Source: VRUE01 sp963702035
GTDB lineage: Bacteria > Actinomycetota > Thermoleophilia > Solirubrobacterales > 70-9
Reading direction: 5' to 3'
Length of the DNA: 64,000 nucleotides
NCBI GenBank assembly: GCA_963702035.1
Contig: OY969700.1
Coordinates: 1,178,001 to 1,242,000, forward strand
Under the pieces are notes generated by a model, which worked only from the letters and a program-made list of their open reading frames with translations, did no database searches and was not told the DNA's origin. Numbering within the stretch: position 1 is the first letter of the stretch; each line of letters begins with the position of its first letter. Both the position numbers and the translations under genes were made by a program. Shown in pieces: positions 17,313 through 24,653 of the stretch.

Positions 17313-17996
17313 CTATGTCAGTTCGACGTTTTCTGTGAATGTCATGATCCCGTCGGCTTCCTCGGTCGCCGGATAGGATCCTCCGAGGATTGTCGCCGTG
17401 AGCCCGTTGACCGTGTGCGGGCCCGAGGAGTCGTCGTATTCGGTGTATTGCTGTCCCGAGCCTGCGACGCCGAAGTGCACTGTCGCTTCGCCGATCGACT
17501 GGTTATATGGCGCATTGACATGCCCAAGGATGCCGTCGCCGTCGACTGTGACTTCGCCGAGACCCAGGGTCGGGCATTCGAAGTGGGCGAACACGCCGTC
17601 CGCGTTCGGTGTGATCAGCACGCCGGGTGTATTGGTCCCCGGTGTCAGTGTGACCGTGTGGAAGGTCAGTTCTGTGGTTACGATTGTCCCGTTCGGTTCG
17701 CCGGGGCTCTGGCACGTACTGTTGAAGATGTTGTCTTCGCATCCGTGGAAGGTGAACTGGACCGTGCCTGTGGTTTCGCTGCTGAACGTGCCTGTGCCGC
17801 CGGTCGTTTCGCATGTGATCGCGACGCCCAGTTCCGGCACGGACAGCGTCGGCATCGCCCCTGAGGGATCCGGGTCAACGACGAAGTGCCCATTGCCGCT
17901 GTGCATGACCTTCGGCGTCGCCGACGCTACCGCCGGCAGCACCGCGAAGGCGAAGGCGGCCGCGAGGATCGCGAGCGCCGATTTCTTGATGCTCAT
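17313..17996 (-). CDS. Small secreted protein, tandem copy 2
   Basis: This 227-residue paralogue of 16332-17021 has an identical signal peptide and an identical core (residues about 95-145). Changes cluster in short patches: DPDPSGAMPTLSVPELGVAI, CEDNIFNSTCQSPGEP, NQSIGE, VAGSGQQ and the tail TENVELT. Its leader and downstream intergenic DNA differ from those of copy 1 by only a few bases over ~290 bp. It is exported; the function is unknown. The four mid-protein cysteines are kept, so the fold is presumably the same. Confidence 0.85.
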   Translation of the reverse strand: MSIKKSALAILAAAFAFAVLPAVASATPKVMHSGNGHFVVDPDPSGAMPTLSVPELGVAITCETTGGTGTFSSETTGTVQFTFHGCEDNIFNSTCQSPGEPNGTIVTTELTFHTVTLTPGTNTPGVLITPNADGVFAHFECPTLGLGEVTVDGDGILGHVNAPYNQSIGEATVHFGVAGSGQQYTEYDDSSGPHTVNGLTATILGGSYPATEEADGIMTFTENVELT

Positions 17997-18287
17997 CGTT
18001 GGAGAACCTCCTTGTAGCGCCCCGGCCCTTTTGCCGGGGCTTGCCCGCCGGTGTTTAAAGGGTTTCTCCGCTTCGCTCAAGTTTTTTTGTTTGTTTGCGC
18101 CGACGTTGCGGGCCGACCGGGCCGGCTCCGGCTCCTTTCCGCCCGCATATCGCCCTGGCCGCCCCCTTCGGGTGCGCAGAAATCCGGCCCGGCGCCCTCG
18201 ACGCTCCGCGTGAGACGGGCCGCCCGCGGGCGGCCCGTCCCCTCGCGCGGCCCGAGCGGCGACCGCGGCAGTCGAACTCCGAACTTC

Positions 18288-18971
18288 CTATGTCAGTTCG
18301 ACCGGGTTTTCGAATGTCATGATCCAATCGACTTCCACGGACATTGCGTAGGATTCTCCGCCGATTGTCTCCGTGAGCCCGTTGACCGTGTGCGAGCCCG
18401 TGGAGTCGTCGTATTCGGTGTATTGCTGATGACCTCCTGAGACGCCGAAGTGCACTGTCGCTTCGCCGATCGACTGGTTATATGCCGCATTGACATGCCC
18501 GAGGATACCGTCGCCGTCGACTGTGATTTCGCCGAGACCCAGGGCCGGGCATTCGAAGTGGGCGAACACGCCGTCCGCGTTCGGTGTGATCAGCACGCCG
18601 GGTGTATTGGTCCCCGGTGTCAGTGTGACCGTGTGGAAGGTCAGTTCTGTGGTTACGATTGTCCCGCTCGGCTGGCCGGGGCTCTGGCACGTACTTTCGA
18701 AGATGCTGTCTCCGCATCCGTGGAAGGTGAACTGGACCGTGCCTGTGGTTTCGCTGCTGAACGTGCCTGTGCCGCCGGTCGTTTCGCATGTCATCGCGAG
18801 GCCCAGTTCAGGCAGGGCCAGCAGCGGCATCGCCCCTGAGGGGTCCGGGTCGATGGTGAAGTGCCCATTGCCGCTGTACATGACCTTCGGCGTCGCCGAC
18901 GCTACCGCCGGCAGCACCGCGAAGGCGAAGGCGGCCGCGAGGACCGCGAGCGCCGATTTCTTGATGCTCAT
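18288..18971 (-). CDS. Small secreted protein, tandem copy 3 (promoter-proximal)
   Basis: This 227-residue paralogue has the same signal peptide and core as copies 1 and 2 but is the most diverged at its C-terminus (ETIGGESYAMSVEVDWIMTF, then ENPVELT). Its VSGGHQQ segment matches copy 1, while its ESTCQSPGQP region resembles copy 2, so the three copies look mosaic. The 5' leader (RBS and hairpin) matches the others for ~75 bases and then changes to unrelated AT-richer DNA (19050-19080). That DNA is where a promoter for the cluster would be expected. Confidence 0.85.
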   Translation of the reverse strand: MSIKKSALAVLAAAFAFAVLPAVASATPKVMYSGNGHFTIDPDPSGAMPLLALPELGLAMTCETTGGTGTFSSETTGTVQFTFHGCGDSIFESTCQSPGQPSGTIVTTELTFHTVTLTPGTNTPGVLITPNADGVFAHFECPALGLGEITVDGDGILGHVNAAYNQSIGEATVHFGVSGGHQQYTEYDDSTGSHTVNGLTETIGGESYAMSVEVDWIMTFENPVELT

Positions 18972-19110
18972 CGTTGGAGAACCTCCTTGTAGCGCCCCGG
19001 CCCTTTTGCCGGGGCTTGCCCGCCGGTGTTTAGAGGGTTTCTCCGTTTAAATCAAATTTAGTTGTGTATAGCTGTGTATTTGCCCGGCTCGGCGGGCGCA
19101 GAACGAAGGT

Positions 19111-20109
19111 CTAGGGCAGGCGACTGTAGCGGTCTGGCGACACCGAAAAGACGCGATGGATGCCGGCGATCAGATGGGTCGCCAGGTCGACATGGGCGCC
19201 CCGAATGCGGAGCTCGTCGAGGCGGCCGTCGAGGAAGGCGTCGAGCCAGGTCCCGGTCGAGCCGAGCGCCCACGTGCCCGGTCCCACAGCCTGGACGGGG
19301 CGGAGGGCGACTATCTCGCCTTGCTTGACGACGACGCCGACCCCGGCGGCGGCCGGAGCGCCGCCGCCGTTAGTGGCGCCGGGGCTCGGCGCGGCGAGCA
19401 GGCAGGCGCCGGTGGCGTCCGACGGCAGCGCGAGCACCGGTAGCGTCAGCATCAGCGTGGTCCCGAGATCGTATTCGGCGCCGTCCGCCAAGTCGGTGGC
19501 GTGACGCAGTTCCCAGCGCGCGGCTGCGCTGAGCGGGCCGGTCGCACTTCGGAGCCACGAGGTGGGCTCGTACGCCGGGCTGCGGGCATCGCCGTCGACG
19601 CAGGCGACGAGTGTCGCGCCGCGCAACTGCGCAACGCGCCGTTTCAACGCCGGGTAGCTGTAGGTGGGGAGCTGACCGCTCAGCTCGGCCAGACTGCGAG
19701 GCCGCGCGGCCAGCGCACGGACCACCGCTGCCTCCCAGCCTGCCGCGAGCGCTCGCACGGTGCCCCGACCCGCCTCGCCGGAAAGCTCGAGAGCCCCGAA
19801 GGGCGATTGCGAAAGCCAGGCCTCGAGGGCGGCGACGACCTCGAGCAGGCCCCTCCCGGACGGGGAGAGCTCCGTCGCAACGCCGCGACCCGACACGCGC
19901 TCCAAGGCGCCGGCCCCGCGCAGGTTGCCGACGGCCGCGCGCAAGCTCGCCTGCGGCGCCCAGCCGAGCAGCTCCTCCAGCCCCGCGGAGGTCAAGGGGC
20001 CCCCGGCGTCGAGGTGCGCCCGCAAGACCTCGGCGCTGAGCACGCGGGAGAAGATCGACAGAGCCCGAGCCCCGGCGCTCAGATCCGTGCGGCCCGCTTC
20101 GGTGCCCAT
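19111..20109 (-). CDS. Full-length double winged-helix regulator with SCP2-like C-terminal domain
   Basis: This 332-residue protein shows the complete architecture of the family found four times in this window. Winged helix 1 spans about residues 15-95 (LSIFSRVLSAEVLRAHLDAG). Winged helix 2 spans about 105-195 (GTVRALAAGWEAAVVRALAA; YSYPALKRRVAQLRGATLVA; TSWLRSATGPLSAAARWELR). The C-terminal domain spans about 205-325 (GTTLMLTLPVLALPSDATGA; DLATHLIAGIHRVFSV). The ATG lies six bases after a perfect TATAAT, so the mRNA is probably leaderless. It is divergent from the exported-protein gene at 20304 and may regulate it or the tandem cluster downstream. Confidence 0.85.
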   Translation of the reverse strand: MGTEAGRTDLSAGARALSIFSRVLSAEVLRAHLDAGGPLTSAGLEELLGWAPQASLRAAVGNLRGAGALERVSGRGVATELSPSGRGLLEVVAALEAWLSQSPFGALELSGEAGRGTVRALAAGWEAAVVRALAARPRSLAELSGQLPTYSYPALKRRVAQLRGATLVACVDGDARSPAYEPTSWLRSATGPLSAAARWELRHATDLADGAEYDLGTTLMLTLPVLALPSDATGACLLAAPSPGATNGGGAPAAAGVGVVVKQGEIVALRPVQAVGPGTWALGSTGTWLDAFLDGRLDELRIRGAHVDLATHLIAGIHRVFSVSPDRYSRLP

Positions 20110-20115
20110 CGGGTC

Positions 20116-20121
20116 ATTATA
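20116..20121 (-). promoter_or_regulatory. Perfect -10 box (TATAAT) of a leaderless regulator gene
   Basis: TATAAT ends six bases before the ATG at 20109 on the minus strand. That spacing puts the transcription start at or next to the start codon. No convincing -35 box is seen at 16-18 bases. Confidence 0.7.
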
Positions 20122-20303
20122 GGGTACGCATGCGTGTCTCGCCGCGAAACGACCGGCCCCCTTGCGCGAGCGACCGTTATTTGGTACAAGAAACTATTCC
20201 TTTGGGAACGGTGCGGTCGACATTAGAGGCCGATGGGAGGAGCTCTTCGTGGTACCGGACTCCAACCGCCGTTACCACGAACGACAATCGAAAGGACCAG
20301 TCC

Positions 20304-21155
20304 ATGAGAAGGCTATTCATTGCCGCGACGGTCGTCGCGGCCATGCTGGTACCGGCGTCGTCGGCGCTGGCGTCATCGCATCATCCGACGGGCGAATTCG
20401 CGGATTTCGCGGAGTGCCCGCTGAATACCCCGACGGTGACCACCTGCATTTTCTCGAAATCGAACGGCGGCTTCTTCGAAATGGGAGCGAAAACCGTGCC
20501 GCTGGTGAACCCGGTCGTGCTGCAGGGCGGCCTCGCCGGCAGCACGTTCGTCGCCGCGGAGAACGGCGAAACCCTCTCGAAAACCCAGCAGCCCGTCCCC
20601 GGCGGCCTGCTCGGGATCGTCGCTCCCGAATCGTGGCCAGGCTGGCTGCAGTCATGGTTCAACAACCTGATCAACGAAGGCTTCACCGGGGTCAACGCGA
20701 CGGTGGAAGTCGCCGGCCCCGCGTCGAACATCAAAGTCAACACCCTCAACCTACTGCTCGAAAAAGGCACCGCGATCTCGCTGCCGACGAAGATCAAGTT
20801 GAGCAACGCGATCCTCGGTAGCAACTGCTACATCGGCTCCGACGCGAGTCCGATGGTGATCGACTTCACCAGCGGCGAAACCGCTCCGCCGCCGCCGAAC
20901 GAACCGATCCACGGCAACAAAGGCACGGTGGAAAGCAAAGAAGGAGGGAAAATCGCCGTCCTCAGCGGTGGCCTGCTCGTGAACAACTCGTTCGCGGCGC
21001 CGGCTGCTCACGGCTGCGGCGGTCTGTTCTCGTTCCTCATCGATCCGCTGGTCAACTCGATCATCGGCCTGCCCTCGGCGGCCGGCACGAACACGGCGGA
21101 GCTTGAAGGCGTGCTCAAGTCGAGCGCGGCCACCGCGGTCAAAGCAAGCGAATAG
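20304..21155 (+). CDS. Exported protein of unknown function (283 residues)
   Basis: ATG 20304 follows AAAGGA by eight bases. A signal peptide covers residues 1-23 (MRRLFIAATVVAAMLVPASS, cleavage near ALA-SSHH). The mature protein is beta-rich with few cysteines and resembles exported proteins common in Solirubrobacterales (ADFAECPLNTPTVTTCIF near its start; TEVAGPASNIKVN-like strands; GCGGLFSFLIDPLVNSIIGL near residue 245). No enzymatic motif is seen. It is monocistronic: a strong hairpin follows the stop and the upstream neighbour is divergent. Confidence 0.8.
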   Translation: MRRLFIAATVVAAMLVPASSALASSHHPTGEFADFAECPLNTPTVTTCIFSKSNGGFFEMGAKTVPLVNPVVLQGGLAGSTFVAAENGETLSKTQQPVPGGLLGIVAPESWPGWLQSWFNNLINEGFTGVNATVEVAGPASNIKVNTLNLLLEKGTAISLPTKIKLSNAILGSNCYIGSDASPMVIDFTSGETAPPPPNEPIHGNKGTVESKEGGKIAVLSGGLLVNNSFAAPAAHGCGGLFSFLIDPLVNSIIGLPSAAGTNTAELEGVLKSSAATAVKASE

Positions 21156-21185
21156 AACCAGTCCAAATCCAGTCCATGTAGCTGT

Positions 21186-21218
21186 ACGGAGAAGGCCGGC
21201 TCAGCCGGCCTTCTCCGT
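21186..21218. terminator. Bidirectional terminator-like hairpin (16-bp perfect stem)
   Basis: ACGGAGAAGGCCGGCT and its exact reverse complement are separated by one base. They lie between the convergent ends of the exported-protein gene (21155) and the minus-strand gene ending at 21249. Position and stem strength support a shared terminator. Confidence 0.8.
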
Positions 21219-21248
21219 CTCAGGAGATGGCTCCGCGGGCAGCGACGC

Positions 21249-21908
21249 TCAGCAATTCGCTCCGCTCGTGGTTCTCTGCGTAGAGGCGTAGTAACCGAGG
21301 GGGAGTTCAACGCTAAAGAGGGAATGCCCGGACGCATCGAAGCCGGTGGCCACGGTCACGAAAGGCTGGAGAGTGCCGAGATATACATTCGAGGTGACCG
21401 GAAGGGTGGCATCGACAGTGCCGTCGTCTCCGCTGTCGATGGCGATGCTGACTACACCGTCTGGAACGACCCCGAGCACCCGAAAGCCTTTGCACCGAAC
21501 GGGCTCGGCGCCGAAGGACTGGCCGGCGGCCACTCGCTGTTTATCGTCGCATCCACCAATCCCTTCGGCCAGGAACGCGCATATGGAGTCGCCTATGGCC
21601 GCAACCGTGACATCCCTTCCATTCGGGCGTCTGACCACCCCGACCTCAGACACCGACCCCGAACCGGGGAGCCTGGGATCGGAGGCCATGTGGTCCAGCC
21701 GCATCTTCATTTCGCCGGAGAGGGCGTTCATCGCAGCCGGAGTCACGGGCTCGAGAACAGCGAACTTCGGCGCCAGAGACCCACTTGGCGGGCGGGTTGC
21801 GTCGGTCGTCGACCGAGAAGCCAGGATGACAACGAGGATGCCCGCGGCGAGCAGCAGCGCAAGAGCCGTTGCTGCCCGGAGCTTTTTCCGCCTCGCGTGC
21901 ATGCTCAA
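21249..21908 (-). CDS. Membrane-anchored or exported hypothetical protein
   Basis: The 219-residue product begins MSMHARRKKLRAATALALLL, a basic start followed by a hydrophobic segment to about residue 30, so it is either exported or anchored by one helix. The rest is a globular extracytoplasmic domain with five cysteines (ICAFL, GGCDD, VRCKG and the C-terminal ANC). ATG codons at 21908 and 21902 are both possible starts. It heads a minus-strand series with two more exported proteins encoded upstream of it (21918-22328 and 22345-22944, separated by 9 and 16 bases). The three probably form one operon with the lipoprotein gene first. No family is recognised. Confidence 0.7.
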   Translation of the reverse strand: MSMHARRKKLRAATALALLLAAGILVVILASRSTTDATRPPSGSLAPKFAVLEPVTPAAMNALSGEMKMRLDHMASDPRLPGSGSVSEVGVVRRPNGRDVTVAAIGDSICAFLAEGIGGCDDKQRVAAGQSFGAEPVRCKGFRVLGVVPDGVVSIAIDSGDDGTVDATLPVTSNVYLGTLQPFVTVATGFDASGHSLFSVELPLGYYASTQRTTSGANC

Positions 21909-21917
21909 TAGGTCGCC

Positions 21918-22328
21918 TCAGTGGAAGAGACCCGAGCCGACGATAGGAGCGGGCTTGCTGGAACCCTGGCGCGTGTAGAGGTACCCGGGCCGCATGGACT
22001 TGGGAATAAAGCCATCCTTGATCCCCGGCCCACATGCCACCGGCTCGAGATACCCATCGCGGGCCCTCATGACGTGGACGCACTTTTCGGTCACCGCGCC
22101 GCCATCCCCGTCCGCGACCGTTGCGTAGCTCCAGCTATGCAATTTGACATCGGCGTTGAACCAATGTGGGGTCCACGGCGCTTGATCGGGGTCCGACCAG
22201 GTGCAATACGTTCCATCGCGACCGGTGGCGCACGAGTCATGATGCGCGGCAGCGCCATCGAGCCGCCCCGCCATGAGGACCGCCGTGAGCAACAGCGCAG
22301 TCCCCAGGAAGATCGACTGTCGTTTCAT
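21918..22328 (-). CDS. Small exported protein of unknown function
   Basis: Start ATG 22328 was chosen because the signal peptide begins there (MKRQSIFLGTALLLTAVLMA, cleavage near GAAAHHDS) and AAGGCAGG lies just upstream. The mature ~110 residues contain four cysteines (SCATG, YCTWS, KCVHV, ACGPG) and many aromatics, suggesting a small disulphide-bonded secreted domain. It is the middle gene of a three-gene run of exported proteins. Its function is unknown. Confidence 0.75.
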   Translation of the reverse strand: MKRQSIFLGTALLLTAVLMAGRLDGAAAHHDSCATGRDGTYCTWSDPDQAPWTPHWFNADVKLHSWSYATVADGDGGAVTEKCVHVMRARDGYLEPVACGPGIKDGFIPKSMRPGYLYTRQGSSKPAPIVGSGLFH

Positions 22329-22344
22329 GCCTGCCTTCCCCGCC

Positions 22345-22944
22345 TCAGGAGATGGTTCCGCAGGCCGGGATCCCGTAAGCGGCGGGGACGCGGCTCGCTT
22401 CCTTGAAGACGGGGGCGCCGCCGAAGTACGCCGACGGGTCGCGCCGAGCCTCTTCGATCGCCAGTTCGATTGCGGCAATAACCGCTTCGACCTGTTCTTC
22501 TTCGCCTTCGGGTGCACCGAGATTGCGCAGCCCCTCCGCCTCGGCTTCAAAGCCGGGGGCCAGCACTTCTTCGACGAAGCGGCGCTGGCTCGCCTGAACG
22601 GAGGCTTTGCTGTCTTTGGCGCTTTTGAGAAAATCGAGCACCCCCGCCCGCATCGATTTCTGCTGCTTCTTGCAGAGGCTCGTCGCCTTCACCACGAATT
22701 CCTGCTTCGATTCCGAAGTCGGCGCGAGGGTCGATTCTTCCCCCCCGGAGGTGGATTCGCCGGCTTCGCCGGCTTCTTCGCCGCTTCCACCGCCGCCACC
22801 TTCTCGCCCGGCGTTCGCCCCGGCAGCGGCTTCACCGCCGTTTTCCGTGCTGCCCGAGTCGCCGCCACCCCCGCCGCAGCCGGCAAGCGGAATGGCGCAT
22901 CCGAGCAGCAGGCACAGCACGACCGTCAGAACTGGCTTCCCCAT
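22345..22944 (-). CDS. Lipoprotein of unknown function
   Basis: This 199-residue protein starts at ATG 22944 after GGAGGAGAG. A lipobox (LAGC, Cys at about residue 23) marks it as a lipoprotein. A Gly/Glu/Ser-rich linker (about 24-75) leads to a helical domain (about 78-185: KQEFVVKATSLCKKQQKSM ... VEEVLAPGFEAEAEGLRNLG). That domain has the helical-bundle look of small actinobacterial envelope lipoproteins. It is the first gene of a short run of exported proteins. Confidence 0.8.
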   Translation of the reverse strand: MGKPVLTVVLCLLLGCAIPLAGCGGGGGDSGSTENGGEAAAGANAGREGGGGGSGEEAGEAGESTSGGEESTLAPTSESKQEFVVKATSLCKKQQKSMRAGVLDFLKSAKDSKASVQASQRRFVEEVLAPGFEAEAEGLRNLGAPEGEEEQVEAVIAAIELAIEEARRDPSAYFGGAPVFKEASRVPAAYGIPACGTIS

Positions 22945-23049
22945 CTCTCCTCCTCCGTTACGTTGGAGGGAAGCATAATAGAGACTTCTTGATTAATAAT
23001 GAGAGATCGAGGGGCGGATCGCTTAGATCACCTCGGCCGAGCATGTCTC

Positions 23050-23118
23050 TTGGCACAAAGCCGTCTCGCAATTCTTTGATTCCACGCGCCACACGCGCGT
23101 CTGGGCCACCTAGCGTCC
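23050..23118 (+). promoter_or_regulatory. Conserved TA-module leader element, copy A
   Basis: This element matches 50211-50278 and 49205-49274 (both reversed) with identical spacing of its parts: CAAAG, eight variable bases, CAATTCTTTGA, then an inverted repeat ACGCGC-CACAC-GCGCGT, GTC, nine variable bases and TAGCGTC. Here TAGCGT ends about eight bases before the GTG start at 23125 and could be a -10 box of a leaderless mRNA. The inverted repeat would then be an operator over the -35 region. All three copies precede toxin-antitoxin-like genes. Confidence 0.7.
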
Positions 23119-23124
23119 CGGGCT

Positions 23125-23418
23125 GTGATACTTCTTGTCAGAGGCTCGGATGGACGCTACGTTGAATTGACGTGGGACGCTTGGTCCCACGTCTTGGCCA
23201 GACACCCGCACCTATCCGGACGACTTCACGACGCTGTGCTGACCATCGAAAATCCCGATCACCGGGAACCCGACAACAAACCGGGTCGTGAGCGGCTGTT
23301 CAAACGCCGCGGCCCAGATCGATGGCTTCGCGTCATCGTGGATTTCGCCGGCGATTTCGATCGCGTAGTGACCGTCTTCCCCCAGACCGTAGATCCACGA
23401 CCGAGGCGCGGCCGATGA
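23125..23418 (+). CDS. Putative toxin of a two-gene module (BECR/DUF4258-like)
   Basis: The 97-residue product starts with GTG. It is compact: MILLVRGSDGRYVELTWDAW, then HVLARHPHL, then IENPDHREPD, GRERLFKR, RWLRVIVDF and RVVTVFPQT. The W..H...HP pattern followed by beta strands resembles BECR-fold RNase-like or DUF4258 proteins, an assignment made by eye. A paralogue with the same partner lies at 49909-50202, about 65% identical. The following DUF2283 gene overlaps its stop (ATGA). A type II toxin role is an inference from size, coupling and duplicated module structure. Confidence 0.7.
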   Translation: MILLVRGSDGRYVELTWDAWSHVLARHPHLSGRLHDAVLTIENPDHREPDNKPGRERLFKRRGPDRWLRVIVDFAGDFDRVVTVFPQTVDPRPRRGR

Positions 23419-23708
23419 TCGTCCGCATTGGCAACCACATCTTCGACGACATCCTCTTCGACCGCGAGCGGGATGTTCTCTACATGCACAAGGGCAAGCC
23501 AATCCCGGCCTCGGAAACCATCGCCACGCCCGAGGGCCACGCCGTAATGCTCGATGAGACCGGCGAGATCATCGGCATCACGGTCGTCAACGCCCGCTGG
23601 TTGGCGGAGCGCGACGGGCGGATCACGATCACGGTTCCGGAGACGGCCTCCACTCCGGGCCGGCTCGCGACTTCAGCGCGAGACCTGGAGCCCGCCTTCG
23701 CGGCATAG
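23415..23708 (+). CDS. DUF2283-family protein, putative antitoxin
   Basis: This 97-residue protein has the DUF2283 pattern: FDDILFDRERDVLYMHKGKP near residues 10-29, a glycine/His-rich turn (EGHAVMLDETGEIIGITVVN) and a C-terminal ERDGRITITVP. Such small proteins are commonly found next to BECR/DUF4258-type toxins. Its ATG overlaps the TGA of the upstream gene, giving translational coupling. The paralogue is at 49619-49912. The order toxin then antitoxin is the reverse of the usual type II order, so the roles could be swapped. Confidence 0.75.
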   Translation: MIVRIGNHIFDDILFDRERDVLYMHKGKPIPASETIATPEGHAVMLDETGEIIGITVVNARWLAERDGRITITVPETASTPGRLATSARDLEPAFAA

Positions 23709-23785
23709 CGGGTCGCCGAGGGCGCCGGCGGGTGGCGGCTACCGCCGCCACACAGGCCGCACCGCCATCTGCTTGAAGCCGCAAC

Positions 23786-24640
23786 TCAACCCGACCGCTT
23801 GTCCGCGTACGGCATCTCCCCCGTGTCGTGCAGCTCGTGGCGCAGCGAGTTGATCGTCGCCCCGGCCAGCAGCGCCAGGCTGAGCAGGTAGAACCAGAGC
23901 AGGGCGATCAGGACGAAGCCGAGGGTCGAGCCGAAGCGCGAAAGGCTGGAGACGTTGGCGAGGTAGAAGGGGAAGGCCCAGTTGGCGGCACCGGTTGCGA
24001 CGGTGACGAAGACCGCTCCCGGCCAGACGTCGCGCCAGGGCATGTGGCCTTTCGGCACGGCCCAGTAGATGACGCAGCAGATCGCGAAGACGATCCCCAC
24101 CGCGAGGCTCAACAGCAGCACCGTGTCGATCGCCTTGATGTCGGAGAGGCCGAACGGCAGCCGGTCGGTGCTCGATGCCAGCGCCGCCTCGATCGTCGGC
24201 AGCAGGATGCTGGCCGCGATGAAGAGCAGGACGACGCCGAGCATGGTGAAGGAGAAGCGCTTCTGCTCGACCCAGCCGCGCGTCGGCACGTGGTAGATGC
24301 GACCGAAGGCGGTGTCCATCGCCCCCCAGAAGGAGGCGCCGATCCACAGCGAACCGAGGAAGGCGGCGATCCCGATCGTCGTCGAGTTGTCCTCGATCCG
24401 TTTGAGCGCGTCGGCCAGGGTCGCCTGCTCGGCATTGGGGAAGAGCCGCTGCAGGTCGTCCAGCACGCCCGTTTCGACCCCCTTGATCTTCAGCACCTGT
24501 CCGAAGACGAAGAGGACGAGCAGGGCAAAGGGGAAGACGGCGAGCATCAGGTTGTAGGCGACCATCGCCGAGAGCCCGGTGACGTTCTCGCGATATGCGC
24601 GCTGCCAGAAGGCGCGCAGCCAGGGACGTGAATTCTTCAT
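23786..24640 (-). CDS. YihY/BrkB family multi-pass membrane protein
   Basis: Start ATG 24640 gives 284 residues and leaves 13 bases after the upstream gene. It has about six hydrophobic segments: AMVAYNLMLAVFPFALLVLF (about 25-45), then ones near 90-110, 135-160, 175-205, 215-235 and 245-275. The family-typical GSLWIGASFWGAMDTAFGRI stretch lies near residues 93-112. YihY/BrkB proteins are inner-membrane proteins of poorly defined role, wrongly once called RNase BN. It may be co-transcribed with the ATPase gene upstream. Confidence 0.85.
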   Translation of the reverse strand: MKNSRPWLRAFWQRAYRENVTGLSAMVAYNLMLAVFPFALLVLFVFGQVLKIKGVETGVLDDLQRLFPNAEQATLADALKRIEDNSTTIGIAAFLGSLWIGASFWGAMDTAFGRIYHVPTRGWVEQKRFSFTMLGVVLLFIAASILLPTIEAALASSTDRLPFGLSDIKAIDTVLLLSLAVGIVFAICCVIYWAVPKGHMPWRDVWPGAVFVTVATGAANWAFPFYLANVSSLSRFGSTLGFVLIALLWFYLLSLALLAGATINSLRHELHDTGEMPYADKRSG

Positions 24641-24653
24641 CGACCCGGACACG

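Larger units (their letters stand above)
16332..19050 (-). repeat. Tandem triplication with ~975-bp unit
   Basis: Three head-to-tail units each contain leader, hairpin, secreted-protein gene and downstream hairpin. Intergenic stretches 17022-17312 and 17997-18287 are almost identical. The coding parts alternate identical blocks with variable patches. The pattern fits recent duplication with gene conversion, or selection for variation in exposed protein segments. Confidence 0.85.

Noticed and set aside
16332..19050. Insertion sequence or integron cassette array explaining the tandem copies
   Set aside because: No transposase, integrase or attachment-site signal is present; tandem duplication is simpler.
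23786..24640. Annotation of the YihY/BrkB protein as ribonuclease BN
   Set aside because: Known mis-annotation of this family; it is a multi-pass membrane protein without RNase motifs.
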